From Deroplatys truncata (lineage: Eukaryota; Arthropoda; Insecta; Mantodea; Mantidae): DNA of 64,000 nt. The DNA lies in the NCBI GenBank assembly GCA_030765065.1, contig CM060980.1, forward strand, positions 63,100,364 to 63,164,363, written 5' to 3'. Shown piece by piece: positions 11,471 through 23,984 of this stretch (position 1 is the stretch's first letter; every line of letters starts with the position of its first letter). The position numbers were made by a program, and so were the translations under genes. Under the pieces are notes generated by a model. That model did no database searches. It had not been told where the DNA came from and saw nothing but the letters and a program-made list of their open reading frames with translations.

Positions 11471-13690
11471 GCTACATCTGGAACGGTTAGGGACCCTGAA
11501 GGCGATATACTTACCTGGCCAATCAGATTTGGCTCTCTCTGCACGTCCTCTTGGTGATAACATAGGCACAATTGGCAACTAGCGGATAGAGTATATGTCT
11601 GATGTATGCCTAACTTTAAAATTATCTATAATAAGGGTTAAAACCTACTAAATGACATTTGCATACAATCAAAGTTTAGATGTATTTAAGGTTCATTTAG
11701 TATGTAGCTAGATTTCAATTTAAAGCACCGAGCCTGGGATAGTATTAATAATTTATTCCATGAAGTCGTACTAGAAGTTGGAATCCTGATCAGTAGTCCC
11801 AACCTTTTTCTTTCCTTTTTTGGGTTTTAAATCATGTAATTTAATTATATGATAATTACAAACAAATTACAGTTTGGAAAACAAAACTTATGTCAAAATT
11901 TTGCTACATAGCACACATAATATATTTTGTGATAAGAAAACACAATTGTGCAAAGGGGAATGACGAAACATGGGACCTATTTCCGTCTCGTATTTTTCTG
12001 TAATAAATCAATCTCAAGACTTACTCTTAGTGCTGTATTATTGCTCTGTGTTGCTTTAATATCCTAACGTTTGTTGTGGTACTTTATCACTCTGTTTTTG
12101 CTAAGCGCTGCTTGCCAATTTAAGGCATACTCTTGAACAGTCGAATAACAACAAATCAGCAGCCGCAGACGTATAAGCCTTGTAGGCTTCTCTGAACTGC
12201 AGCAGCTGTATCTATTCTCGTAACTAACTCCTTCATAAACTACCACAACATTGCAACTCATAACTCAGCCAGAACTAAATTCATGGAGATAGTTTTCTCA
12301 TTTGCTTTATTGGGATGGTATTGTTTTTCAGAAACTCCCATAGCTTAGTTGATGAAATATTCTCCTTTTGCACGCAAGCCTTATAGAGGTACCTATTATA
12401 TTGATACACATATTATAGTATGGCCTTATGAATTTTTGAACTAGGCAATACTGTAGTTACATATGAAATTATTTACTAGCAAATCTTGGTACTTTAGGAT
12501 AATCAATAAACGGAAACTTATGCGTCCCAAAGTAATTAATCATCAGTGTCCGGGTTTTCATTATCTAAAACTGTGTAGAAAATGACCTTTAAAATAACTA
12601 ACATTTTTAAAAAATGACATAATTCCAAGTAGTAACCTGAAACTATGTCTATTTAATTTATTAAAATAGGTATAAAGAAAGTTATAAGTGAGATTATACA
12701 TGGGTATAAAGTTGGCATTAGAAAACATAGGTTATGTTTGTGTAATACTGTATTATTTACAACATTTTATTAAAAGCATATCAAATTTATCTGAAACGTT
12801 AAATGCAGTTCTTAAAGAGGTTAAAAGTGGCAAGTGTAAGGTTGCAACAACATGGCATTAAAAAAACTTAAGAATAAAAACACAGAAAAATGTTTAACTT
12901 GCGTCAAAATGATCCTCACAGAAGTACATTGTAGATTTTTGTTCGGAAATATCGTTGAAATTTATTTGCTATGGCAGAATCCTTTTCTGATTTCAGGTTT
13001 GTTTGTCACGTGAACAATTTACTGGAGGTATGCAATGTATTGGTGCACAGAGGAACTATGTGCAATTCGGCGATTCTGCTTCAATATCTGGTTGGAATTC
13101 ATGTTGATCCCTTAACGAAAACGTTCTGCTACATATTTTATATAAAAACTGCACTTAACTGCACCATACACTAAAATAAAAGATAAATAAAATAAACAGG
13201 TTATCTACGTTTCACATTAACAGTGCATTCACATTCTTTCTGCTCGAAAGCGGAACACAGTCGATAACGTCAGACCAATAAGGATGCTTTATTGCCTCAC
13301 GTGACTTCTTTGCAGATTAAATTGTAATTTAATGATAGTAATTAAGAGTTGTTATTTTTGCTTCCTAATACTATAAACAAGTAGAAAAAGTACGTATAAG
13401 AATAATGATAAGATAATTTATAGAATGAATTAAAAATGCACATTTGTTCCATATTCTTGTATGAAGAACACGAAACGAGCATTAAAAAGTTGCTTTTGAA
13501 GCAGGTCTTGCAAAAGTTTATGTTCTTAAGGTACTGATCAAAACAATGAGAAATCTATTGCGGTTCTCTGGTGTATCCAGTCACTTTATGCTTGTGATGA
13601 ACGCGTCAGTGCATGCCCGACATCTAGTGCACTCATTGAAGCCCTTAGTAGGCGCACCTGCATAGCGATTCTTTCTCTCTGAACCCTCGC
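11471..13690. other. AT-rich gene-free stretch
   Basis: About 2.2 kb with no supported gene; frames are 60-67 codons with no domain. Sequence around 13560-13690 is less AT-rich and may be the 5' untranslated part of the jockey-like element that follows. Confidence 0.45.
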
Positions 13691-13756
13691 TACGATCACC
13701 ATGAGTGGAACAGGTATAAGAGCTTGGTCAGCCGTCACGGAAGAAGTTCATGTTTA

Positions 13757-13759
<3 letters not shown>

Positions 13760-13803
<44 letters not shown>
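13760..13803. repeat. (CT)n microsatellite
   Basis: About 22 CT repeats. It keeps several frames open upstream of the jockey-like ORF1, but the translated Ser-Leu run is an artefact. Confidence 0.95.
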
Positions 13804-13807
<4 letters not shown>

Positions 13808-13954
13808 GTTCGTACTCAGTGTTCGAAGGAACTTCATTACGTTTTCGGTGTTTATCTCTACGTTTGCGTGTGTTATTGCGTGTGTTCACGTCAATTACTG
13901 TTTTTGCTTACACTCGTGAGTGTATTTATCGTACCAGTGTCTTGTGCCGCTCTC

Positions 13955-15590
13955 ATGCCGGAATGTAATACCGGCGAGCTTCTTCGCTCGGCTATTGATT
14001 TAGCTTATGCTAACGCTGATCAGGACCATGTGTCTGTTCATCAACTTGCATCAAGTGTATTACGCCAGCCCTTCCTAACACATTCCTCATCGCCGAGTTT
14101 GTCTACAACTGTTACCTCTGCACCAATTGCTTCCGCGCTACCGGTGTGTCCCACTGTGCTTCAGTCTTCTCCAATGGGTGTTGTGACTGCCCATTCTGCC
14201 GCATCTTCCGATGATATCCATATGGAATATTGTCCCCCATCTGACGGCCTCTGTGACAGCACGTCTACCCACCTGGTGCGCTCTGCTCCGCCCTCTTCAC
14301 CACCGGCGGGACAACATAAACGTCTTTGTGTAGCAGCACCTTCACAAACGTCAAATGCTCCTCGTTATGCCATTCCTACGCATAATCGTTTTCAGGCTTT
14401 GGAAGATGACACTACGTCGGAAAATACTACTCCGGCTGCTTTCACTTCTAAGGAGCGCATTCCACCGATCTGTCTATCTGATGTACACAATTATCAATTA
14501 CTTTTACATGACATTAATCTACATGTTACGTCTGAGTTTCATACTGAGTTACGCGGGTCTATTGTTAAGTTGTATGCTTCTTCCTCTTCTGATTTTTGCA
14601 ATCTCACTCGCTATATCACCAGCATTAAGCAGCAATATTTTACCTAGAGGAACACAGCGGATAAGCGTTTTTCTGTGATTATTCGCAATATACCTTGCTC
14701 TCTCAGTGATCAGGAACTCTATGATGAACTGTGTGCTCAGCAGTATCCTGTGCACAAGGTTACTCGCTTATTCAACAGAGCTAAACAACCTATTCCTCTT
14801 TGTGCCGTCGAGTTATTGAACGATGATTCGGGCAGAGGTATCCTCAATCTTACCCGTTTACTCTACAGTGTGTTGACCGTGGAACCTCGTCGCCGCAATG
14901 CAGACTTACCGCAGTGTACTTGATGTCAAAACTATGGTCACACCAACAACTATTGCCAGCTAGGGCCCCGCTGTGTTCGCTGTCTGGGTGACCATCATTA
15001 CACCCAGTGCGCTAAACCTACTACCACACCGGCACAGTGTGTTAATTGCCATCAGGATCGGCAAATTATCGTGGCTGTCCTCATTATTTGAAGCTCACAA
15101 ACGTGCCACTCAGGGGACTATTCCACCCCAACGTCCGCAGCAGTCAGCTCCGTCAGAGGTGCCTCGGCAGCCTCGGGATGCCTCTACCTCACAGCATCAA
15201 CTTCGTACGTCTCCTCAGCAGCAACTGCAGCAGCAACCGTCATCGCTACCTGCCGACCAGGCTTCATCTCGTCCTTCAGTTCGCAGATCGTTTTCTGACG
15301 TTCTGCGTTCTTCTTCTCGCTCGAACGCCTCTGTGCCTGCTGCAGAACCCTCCGGTGATTCACCTTCTTGGGCCTGGTTTACTGATCTGTTCACCCAACT
15401 ATTTGCTGTCCTTCGTACTTTTCTTCTACCCTATTTGCCACAACTTCTGACCCTTGTCCATACATACGTGGCACGATGGCACTCCCTAATCGCCGCTCTC
15501 TTAATAGTCTCTCTCTCCTCAACTGGAACGCTAATGGCCTTCGCAGTAAACGAGCTGCATTTCTCTCTTTCCTCACCATGCATAACGTAG
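13955..15590 (+). pseudogene. Gag-like ORF1 of the jockey-like element, disrupted
   Basis: The first ATG after the CT tract that gives a sensible protein is at 13955 (MPECNTGELL). The same frame runs through a TAG at 14645 and a TGA at 14921. The part between contains RFSVIIRNIPC, typical of the gag middle domain of jockey elements. After the TGA comes a string of zinc knuckles: CQNYGHTNNYC, CVRCLGDHHYTQC and CVNCHQD, next to an ANYRGCPHY motif that sits in another frame after about 15058. A Gln/Pro/Ser-rich tail (SFSDVLRSSSRSN) follows in a third frame. The protein presumably packaged element RNA before it decayed. It overlaps the start of ORF2. Confidence 0.75.
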
Positions 15591-18164
15591 ACGTCGCCTG
15601 TATCACGGAAACTCGCTTTCTTCCCCATGAACACTTTACTCTTCCTCGTTATCATGCATATCGGCGCGATCGGGCATCTTTAACGGCCTCAGGGGTTTTT
15701 GCCCTTGTTGTGAGACGTCGTCTCCACCACAGTGCCATCTTTCTGTCTGATTCCCCGGCATTAGAAGTTGTTGATATTAAACTTCATTCTCCTGATGGCA
15801 ACGATCTGGTTCTCCTCAGTGCCTATAAACCTCCTAATTTTGACCTCAACATCCCTTTTCTTTCCTTACTTTTTCCCGATCGTGGTCGCACTCTTCTATT
15901 AGGGGATTTCAACAGTAAGCATACCTCCTGGGGATGTCGAGTTACTAACCCCAATGGCCGTTGTCTTCAACAGTTTCTCAGCAGTTCTCTCTGCAATATT
16001 CTGGCTCCCTCTGATCCCACTTATTATTCTAGCAATCCCAGGGTGTCTCCGGATATTCTTGACATTGGTATTTCTAGAAATCTGGGTTTGCCACTTTATA
16101 TGAACTCTGTCCGAGCTGGATTCTGATCACTGCCCGGTTTTGGCTACTTTCTCCCTTGCTCTAGACTTCATTTCTTCGCCACCACTGCTCGTTAATGGCT
16201 ACGTGCGCTGGGATGAATTTCAAGAACGGGTGAATGCGGTTCTGGTAACCTCCTATCATATTGTCTCTCCGGGTGATATTGATGCAGCGATTCACCATTT
16301 TACTGATGCCATTTGTTTGTGTGTATGCTCTTCGACGGTTTCTTCTCAACGTCACTTTCCTCCTCAATTACCCCACTTTCTTCTTTCCCTCATTCAAATG
16401 AATAATCACATTCGACGTCGCTGGCAACGGAAACGGCAACCCTGGCTCCACCGAAGATTAAACGGGCTTATACACCGTGTGAAATTGGAACTTGAACCTT
16501 CCAAATCTTTCAACGCCACGTAGCCGCTCTTTCTCCAGATGACCACATGTTATGGCAAACCACTCGTATTCTTCAGAAGCCCACCGTTGTTTCTAGCCTT
16601 CATCATCGCAATACCCTTGTTACGTCTACTTCTGATAAATGCTAGATTCTGGCTTCTCATTTCGAGCAAACCTTTACTCCTCATCCTAGTCTTGATGTTC
16701 CTACTTCCCAATCTCTTCGTGGTGAAATTCATGGTTTTCAATCGCAATCCACTCTTCCTGTCCGAATGTCTTTTACCAGCCCTGGGGAGTTGTCGCATTT
16801 CATCTCCCGTCTTCCAAATAAGAAATCCCCCGGACATGATCTGATTCCCAACATCGTATTGAAGAAACTCACCAAAAAGGCTCTGGCTTACATTTCTTTC
16901 ATTATGAACGGTGCCTTACGGCTTGGCTAGTTTCCCGCCTCTTGGAAACTGGCTCACATTGTTGTTTTTCCTAAACCCAATAAGCCCCGGTATGTACCGT
17001 CCAGTTACCGTCAGATTAGTCTACTACCCACCCTTTCCAAGCTCTTTGAGAAGGTTGTTCATCGTCGTTTGTCTCAGTTTGTCTTCCAGAACAATGTTAT
17101 CCCGCCGTTTCAGTTTGGTTTTCGACCATGTCACTCTGCTACACACCAACTACTTCGATTCACTCAAGCCGTTGTTCATGGATTTGAGAATCGACAATAT
17201 ACACCGACCATGTTCTTGGATGTCGCCCAGGCTTTTGATACAGTGTGGCATGAAGGCCTTCTACTCAAACTATTTCGTATAGGTCTTCCCCAATACTTGA
17301 TAGACGTAGTTACTAGTTTTCTCTCGGATCGACAGTTCGTCGTCCGTGTGGGTGGCACATGCTCCTCACCGAAATCTATTCAGGCTGGTGTCCCTCAGAG
17401 TATCATCTTGGCTCCCCTTCTGTTTAGTGTTTACACTTCGGATCTTCCGGATCTCGAGCTTGCAGACGTGGCGTTATATGCCGACGACACAGTTCTTTAC
17501 TACTCCTATCACGATCTTCCTACTGCTGTTGCTGCTCTGCAGGATTCCCTGACCTCTGTTCTTTACTGGTGCTCTACCTGGTGCATTTCACTAAACCCCC
17601 ACAAGACTGAGGCGAAAATGTTCTCTCTTCGTACCATTCGTTCACCTCCGTCCTTATATATCCATAACACCTGTATATCTTGGTTACCTTCTCTTGTTGC
17701 AGTCAAGTATCTTGGAGTGTTATTCGACACCACCCTTACCTGGCGCCCACATATCAATCATACTGTTAACCTTGCTTCAGCCAGGTTTTCTCAGCTCTAT
17801 CCGCTACTTAACAGACGTGCCTACCTCTCTTGGACTTGATTCCTGTCTCTTGTTATACCGTTCCCTCATTCGCCCTGTACTGACATACGCTGCTCCAGTC
17901 TGGGGTGGAGCTTGCAAATCCTACCTACATCGTTTGCAAGTGGTTCAGAACAAGGTGCTGCGGCTCGCTACTAATGGCCTTCTCCGTTTACAGCAGTTCA
18001 TACGCCTTACCGCACGCCATTTCTTCTTCTGCCTACAGGAGGTTCCTGGAGCTGTGGAGTATCATCTAGGCGTCAGAACGCGCCGAACAACGCGCCTCAG
18101 AAAACGCCTTCCTCAAGATCGTTTACTCAGTTCCACCTCAAGCTCCGAAGACTCTGATCTTTAG
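15476..18164 (+). pseudogene. Endonuclease-reverse transcriptase ORF2 of the jockey-like element, disrupted
   Basis: ORF2 starts at 15476. The N-terminal 215 codons form an APE-type endonuclease: LNWNANGL, ITETRF and LLGDFNSKHTSWG are visible. The SDHCPV motif is pushed into another frame by a frameshift near 16105. A linker (16140-16523) leads to the reverse transcriptase, where FGFRPCHSATHQLL, FLDVAQAFDTVWHEGL and YADD (17477-17488) are readable. The usual GVPQGS motif reads GVPQSIILAP, which would probably harm activity. The region after the polymerase (LIRPVLTYAAPVWGG, LQVVQNKVLRLAT) lies in a new frame to the stop at 18164 and seems internally shortened. Confidence 0.85.
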
Positions 18165-18424
18165 TCTCATACAGACTGTTCCATTGTGCTGTTGCATAGT
18201 ATCTGTGATCTGTTGTGCTATTTTCACTTTTATTAGACATCTTGTAGTTATGTTCGAGAAGCTACGTTGATGTAGCTAACCTCTACGCCTTTATAGCTAT
18301 TCCTTTCTATGTATTGTTCTCCCAGGTCTGTAAAGCATTGTTGCTGATCGATCTTTTAAAAAAAAACGGGTAGAATTTAGCAACCCGTCATGAATGTGTT
18401 GGTGAAAAGTGGGGCTGTGTTTTG

Positions 18425-18640
18425 AGTCGTACTCCGTGGTCTGGGGTACCATACTAGCTTTGGTTCTCGAGGTCGCGAGTTCAAACCCGGCAGAGGGCGA
18501 TAGATTTTTTCGGGCGTAAAAACCCTCATGCTGAGGGTTCCTTCGTAAGGAAAGTAAAGCTGGTGGTCACGTAAAAGAACCTCAAGCCTGAAAAAATGCC
18601 TCTGAGCAAAATTTCCGGTCTTTGACTCCCAATATAGAAT
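18425..18640 (+). repeat. tRNA-like SINE relic
   Basis: Box B reads GAGTTCAAACCCGGC near 18478-18492; box A is weak. The body (TTTTTTCGGGCGTAAAAACC and AAGGAAAGTAAAGCTGGTGG) does not match the other SINEs here, so it may be another family. It lies directly after the 3' end of the jockey-like element. Confidence 0.5.
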
Positions 18641-19137
18641 GGTACGCTAAGAATCATAGCAGTTAAAGAGCGTCCATAAACAAAACCTCGTTAATAAATA
18701 CCTCATAAATAAAACCAATTTCCAATGGTTTGCTATTACAAATCAACAAATACTCAACAAAAAAGCATAATATGAAACAGAAGGACGGTGGGAAAGCAAT
18801 GTGCGAATTAGACTATTAACAAGAAATAGCGAGAACATAGTGTGCCTTATAACTGAATCTCTTAATATAACACATAACTGACTCATAACTGCATGGCGTT
18901 ATGACACCATACTATAATTAGCGATATTACAATACCGTGCATCTATATTCTACTAATTTTATAGGGGAAAAATTATTTTCACAATGTTTACAGCAGTGTT
19001 CCAAAACTAGCCTTGCTTGTATTATAAAACCAATAACATATCGATATGTAGATGTCAAACGATGGCATGCTCCTTCATTTCTGTGCATGTATGTTCGATG
19101 TGTTTAAAGGTACTGCCATAGCAGAAGTTACCATATA

Positions 19138-19805
19138 TACAGTGTGATCATTTAAGCCGAGACTACAATTTCTCCAGAACTAAGCGTTGTAGAAAGAAAT
19201 GTCTTTGATAATCGTTGCTTGATATTATGGGGGAAACTAAATACCATTAATCGTGTTTTCTTTTTGTATTTTTTTGTTTGGTGAACGTCATGATGGTCAT
19301 TTTAGGGTCAACTTGATTTTTTAAAATGGGAGCCTACATTTTCTATGTTGTTTTCTCATTAGAAAATGGCTTATAAAAAGCTGTTTAGCTGTGATGAGAA
19401 ATAAGGGAAAAAATAAAAACAATGTTGGTACCCAATTACGAAACGTAATTTGAGCCTGAAATGATCATCTATGGATGGTCCAACCATTCATTGCGCTCTT
19501 CGTACACAGCATTCAGAATGTTCGTTGTTATTAATGTTGGTGTAAGAATAATTGAAAAGTGCTTTATACAAATGATATTTAATTTTTTTTATAAGAAGTG
19601 AGACAACATAAAGAAGGTAGGTTCCCATTTAAAAACATTAAATTGACCCTAAAATGACTATCACTTCGTCCTCCAAATAAAACACAACTAATGGTATTTA
19701 CTTTCCTCCCCATAATATCAAGCAACTTTTATTCAAGATATTTCTTTCTACAACACTTAGTTTTGGAGATATTGTACAGTCTCAACTTAAATGGTTCGCC
19801 CTGTA
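19138..19805. mobile_element. Foldback MITE with about 210-bp terminal inverted repeats
   Basis: The left arm (about 19138-19360) is the diverged reverse complement of the right arm (about 19595-19805). The ends read TACAGTGTGATCATTTAAG and, reversed, TACAGGGCGAACCATTTAAG, flanked by TA on both sides, as in IS630/Tc1/mariner elements. Arms share GTTGTAGAAAGAAAT, TAAATACCATTA and GTCATTTTAGGGTCAA. There is no coding capacity, so it would depend on a transposase made elsewhere. Length 668 bp. Confidence 0.85.
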
Positions 19806-20389
19806 TAGTAAGAATAATATCTGGCATCTTTCTTTTAGAGTAAACATATAATCATATTTCATTATTTTCACTTTATATAGAGAATGAAGGTAATTTATTT
19901 TTGTTTGTTCATATTTATTTGTATTTTATAGCACTGACATTATTCCACCACACATTTTATATTGTATATGTAATATCATCATCTGTTCTTTGTCGCTCTA
20001 TTATTCAAAAGAAACAAGCTTTTAGGAAGAATAAGCATACATCATCCATTTGTCGTGGTTACTTTCGTGTTATATTATTGCTGGGCGCCTGTTATTGTTT
20101 TACTATTTTTAATTTTGAGTTCTTTGTCCTCCGGCTAGCTATTATTACGCAGTCGAGCAAATCTCTTGAACAGGGTGTGTAAACGGAAAGGAGTTGTTAC
20201 TAAAAGATAACACTGATAAAAAAATTTGTTTTTACACTTTTATTACCGTCACACTTCTTTAATTTCTCATATTTACTCTTGATACACGCCCGACTGAAAC
20301 TGTTATATTTTCAAATGTAACTATAATCACTTATTTGCGGCACATTATTAATTCTAGTATTTCACATTTTGTAACTAACTTTACGACGC

Positions 20390-20540
20390 GAGAGATTCTG
20401 TAGAACTGCGCGACGTATAAACCCGTGGATGATTATGTTGGACTGAACGACGTATTACCCGCGAGTGCTTCTGTTGGACTGAACGATGTTTGCCTTGTGA
20501 ATTATTGTGTCAAACTGCGCGTTACCCGTCTCTGGCAAGG
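20390..20540. repeat. Minisatellite, about 46-bp unit, three diverged copies
   Basis: The phrase GTTGGACTGAACGACGTAT and variants (GTAGAACTGCGCGACGTAT, GTTGGACTGAACGATGTTT, GTCAAACTGCGCG) recur at intervals of about 46 bp, each followed by an ACCCG or similar string. The block is less AT-rich than its surroundings. Confidence 0.75.
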
Positions 20541-20705
20541 AATTTATACTCCCTCACCCCAATATGCCTAAACATTATAACAGAGCTGCTATTGGTTAAT
20601 AAAACGCGCCAACATTAGTGTCTATTTTTATATCCAATCAAAATTACGAACACATATGCGCTAGGGAAGATATTCCCTCCATTTCTAAAGAAATGCGCGC
20701 TACTC

Positions 20706-20713
20706 TGACGTCA
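20706..20713. promoter_or_regulatory. CRE-type palindrome TGACGTCA
   Basis: A perfect 8-bp CRE/ATF consensus with CCAAT-like motifs 70-125 bp upstream. No gene follows, so function is unproven. A second TGACGTCA lies at 51799-51806. Confidence 0.2.
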
Positions 20714-22600
20714 TTTGCTTGCCTCTTCTAATTAATAAACAACTCACCCCCTCGCTCATTGTTGCCCGCTCTTATTGTCAGTTTCAGTGAGGCCGTGTAA
20801 ACTTATTTCCTAACAATGCTTATAATTAACAAACATCTCAAATCAATTTCATACAATAATGCTTATTTACACTACAATCACTATGGCATTTACATTGTTG
20901 TGATATAAAATACTGCCACGCATTGCAACAGAACACAGAGCGGGTAGGTGAGAGCGGCGTTCATGCGCAGGAAGACTTAGAAAGCTCATCGACAAATGCC
21001 GAGCGAATATAGAAGGCTAAAAAGCGAGTGGTGTTCTTTAATACAGAAGCACAGGCGGAACTGCGGAGAGACTGAATAAAATTGGAAGTTATCAGAAACA
21101 AAATGTAGATCCTGTGGTGTTGGTCTTTGGTTCCAGCTTAGGCTATATTGAGTGACTAGGCATTCTGGGCCAGTGACTCAGCTGTTGTGATAGATTTGCA
21201 AGAAACTTAAGACAACTTACTAGAGGAAACAGACATATCTCATAAATATAGTTATAATAATGATGATAATAATCCTAAGCATTATGAACCATAATCTTGA
21301 TTCAAATTTTGACATTGTCCACATCACTTTAAATGACTTAAATTACATTATAAATGTACATAATTCTATGTAAATTCATTAATAAAATATGGGAGCTGTT
21401 CAATATTCCTTTAATTGTGTACTAAAGTTTATATTGTTTGGTTTGATTTATTTGTTTATTTTTTGGTAATTTACTGAACAAATGCGCCACAATAGCATAA
21501 GGATACCTGATCGTATTGGCGTTAAAAGGCTTCATATTACCTTGAATGCCTTAATATTAATTCACCTATTGATATTTGGTAAATGAAAACGATAAAAATA
21601 AATTAAAAGGAATGGCTACTAAGAGTATGCGTTGTTCCTGTGATTTGAATCCAACTATTTTTAACTCCGTCCAAATGTCGGTGCAAGCTAATACATTGAT
21701 TTCATGTGTATTTAAGGGTCAATACTTCCGATTTTAAGCAGTGATAGTTTTATAATGACAAATATTTATACAAAAAAATTTCCCAAAGAGTACGGAGGAG
21801 GGAATTTAAATCGTCATACCAGATTTAAAAAGCCACCCGTACAACACCTGATATGCCCGCTAGTTCTACAGAATGTGTAGATATGAGTGGAAGTAGACCA
21901 AACAATTATTTATCTTAGTTGTACTTATTGCTTCAAAATAAAAACATTTTCAAAGAGAAACTCGGTAAGTTTGAGTATATCTCTATGCGAGTGCCATTAA
22001 GCAGAGCCAATGCCGAAGTCAGTCTTGTCACAAGGAGTTTAAGAAACGTCCAAACCTACTGCATCGTTGGTTTGGCCTCTTGAATCCTGAAGATTAACAA
22101 AATGATTGGGATACCCACTTTCCTTCATGAAATCTCTTTGTCGGCCGTCCTCAAATTCAAACAAAACGCACCTACATTATTATTTGCGCAGCGTGAGATC
22201 CACTTGATGCAAACGTAATAAGGTAAACTGTAAATTTTCCAAATCCTCTTTCAAAATAAGTACACCCGTGGACAAACTCTGTCTTGAAAGCCAAACTTTT
22301 CTGTCTTATGTATCACAACGCCTCTTTTACACCATATGCAATACAGTTGTGTAGCCGCTGCAGCAACTTGTTATACGGCGTTATTAAACATGCTGCTTTC
22401 CATGTATCTTCTCTGTAGTGCTGTGACAAAGCCTAGAGTACTTCTGTAGCTAAGCTCGCAGGTTCGCTTCTCGCATATAGAAAACACATTATTTTTTCTT
22501 TTGTTAATAATGCTTAATCAACGCATAGCGGCTATTCATTTTCATACGCGGCATTCGGTAAAGTTAATAATAAAATAGTTATTACAATGTTTCTTTAAGG

Positions 22601-23980
22601 CGAAGTGCTACAGAAATTGGTTATTTTTGTCATTTTCTTTTCTAGTTTTGGTTGTTCCCAAAAAGAAATCTACGGTTTCACGAGGAACCATTTAGTGAAA
22701 GTTTCACATCAATATCTTAATTCTAAGTTTTGCTTTGAAACATTTCAAATAGGTGTTGCATTCCGTTGTCATTTAAATTTCTTGGGGGGGGGGGAGGCAT
22801 GGCATGGGTGCTAATCCTTATTTTTGTCTAATTGAACAAATGGTTATGCAAATAGCTATCATCACGTGTTTTATAGACATTGTTTAACTGTTTGATTTTC
22901 ACTCATTTTTGTGTAAGCGTTATGAAAGTGTTTACTTCTTGGTAGTTTATTTGTTTCTCATCACTTCTTTTCCGGTGAGTATGTGCTATGGGCGTTGTAC
23001 ACTTTATTTTATTACAGTTAGGCTACGTTGTGGCTAGAAACAAAAGTATTATTGCTATGAACACAGATGTTAGTAAACATAAGAAGAGAAAACTTGCTAC
23101 GTGCTGAAACTAGATGAAACAATACAAACCTTAAAATTATGAATGCTCATCACAAACATTCCTCTGATCCATATTTACAAACACAGGGCCAGTAAACAAT
23201 GTGGTTCACAAAATACATGCTATGTAAAACTTTAAAGCCAATTATCTATAAACTGTGTTTTATGCAATTTTTCCATACAAGTGTTCATGCTGTTCTTCAC
23301 AGAGTTAAACCTTTCTTACGAAAGTTGATACACATGCCCAGCAAGGATCTATCTAAAAAATAGAGCATCGAAATTCTGGTAAATGAAGGACAATATCAAT
23401 TTTTATATGTTAGCGTTAACAATTTTGTAATAACAATTAAACTTTACAAATATCAATAGTTGTATCCCTCTGGAACTATCAATGGGAAAATTTCAGTGCT
23501 ACATCCCATAATAGAGCTTGGCTAGCAGACAATAATTTTATTTTGTGATTAAATGTATTTGTTAAAATGACTTCATTAACGAAGCACTAATTACTTTGAT
23601 AAATTATTTTATTACAACCAAAATAAATATCTAAATTCCGAAGTAAAACACATTACTCTTGCATGGCATGCCAGAGCAAAATAAAAAAAAACTTGAACCA
23701 AAGTTGTATAAATTTCAAATTTCAGTGCCTCCCCTTAAGGGTTTATTCTAATTACAATATGCAGCACACGAAACCAGATGATGCACAGCAGGGTGCCCAA
23801 ATGCATCAGACCCGAAAAGTATGAATTCAGTGAATTCATACTGTATTTGACAATGGCAGAATGCGCACACAAAGACATAGGCAAAGGGAAGTCTCTCCTT
23901 GCACCAGTCAATGTAGCAGGCTTTTGTTCATGAAGCTGGAGCTCGTATTGTAGTACCTGCAACTATGGAGCAAAAGTGTG
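22601..23980. other. AT-rich gene-free stretch
   Basis: No supported gene. It includes a run of about ten G at 22785-22794 and a perfect 25-bp palindrome at 23818-23842. The sequence from about 23720 may be the degraded 5' part of the Tc1-like relic that follows. Confidence 0.4.
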
Positions 23981-23984
23981 TAAT

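Larger units (their letters stand above)
13700..18369 (+). mobile_element. Jockey-like non-LTR retrotransposon, decayed
   Basis: A gag-like ORF1 and an endonuclease plus reverse transcriptase ORF2 lie in the order expected of the jockey group. No RNase H is present, as expected for that clade. The 3' end is marked by a run of nine A at about 18358-18366 after a 200-bp untranslated region. The 5' edge is uncertain and I found no convincing target site duplication. Several stops and frameshifts show that it is dead. Confidence 0.75.
19810..22600. other. AT-rich stretch with minisatellite and CRE-like site, no gene
   Basis: No supported gene. It holds a three-unit minisatellite (20390-20540), CCAAT-like motifs near 20595 and 20634, and a perfect TGACGTCA palindrome at 20706-20713. 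A box-B-like GGTTCGCTTCTCGC near 22462 may belong to a SINE relic. The 93-codon frame at 19901-20182 has hydrophobic stretches but no recognised domain. Confidence 0.45.

Noticed and set aside
13724-13954. Extension of the jockey-like ORF1 upstream through the CT tract
   Set aside because: The Ser-Leu run is a microsatellite translation; the ATG at 13955 gives a more plausible start.
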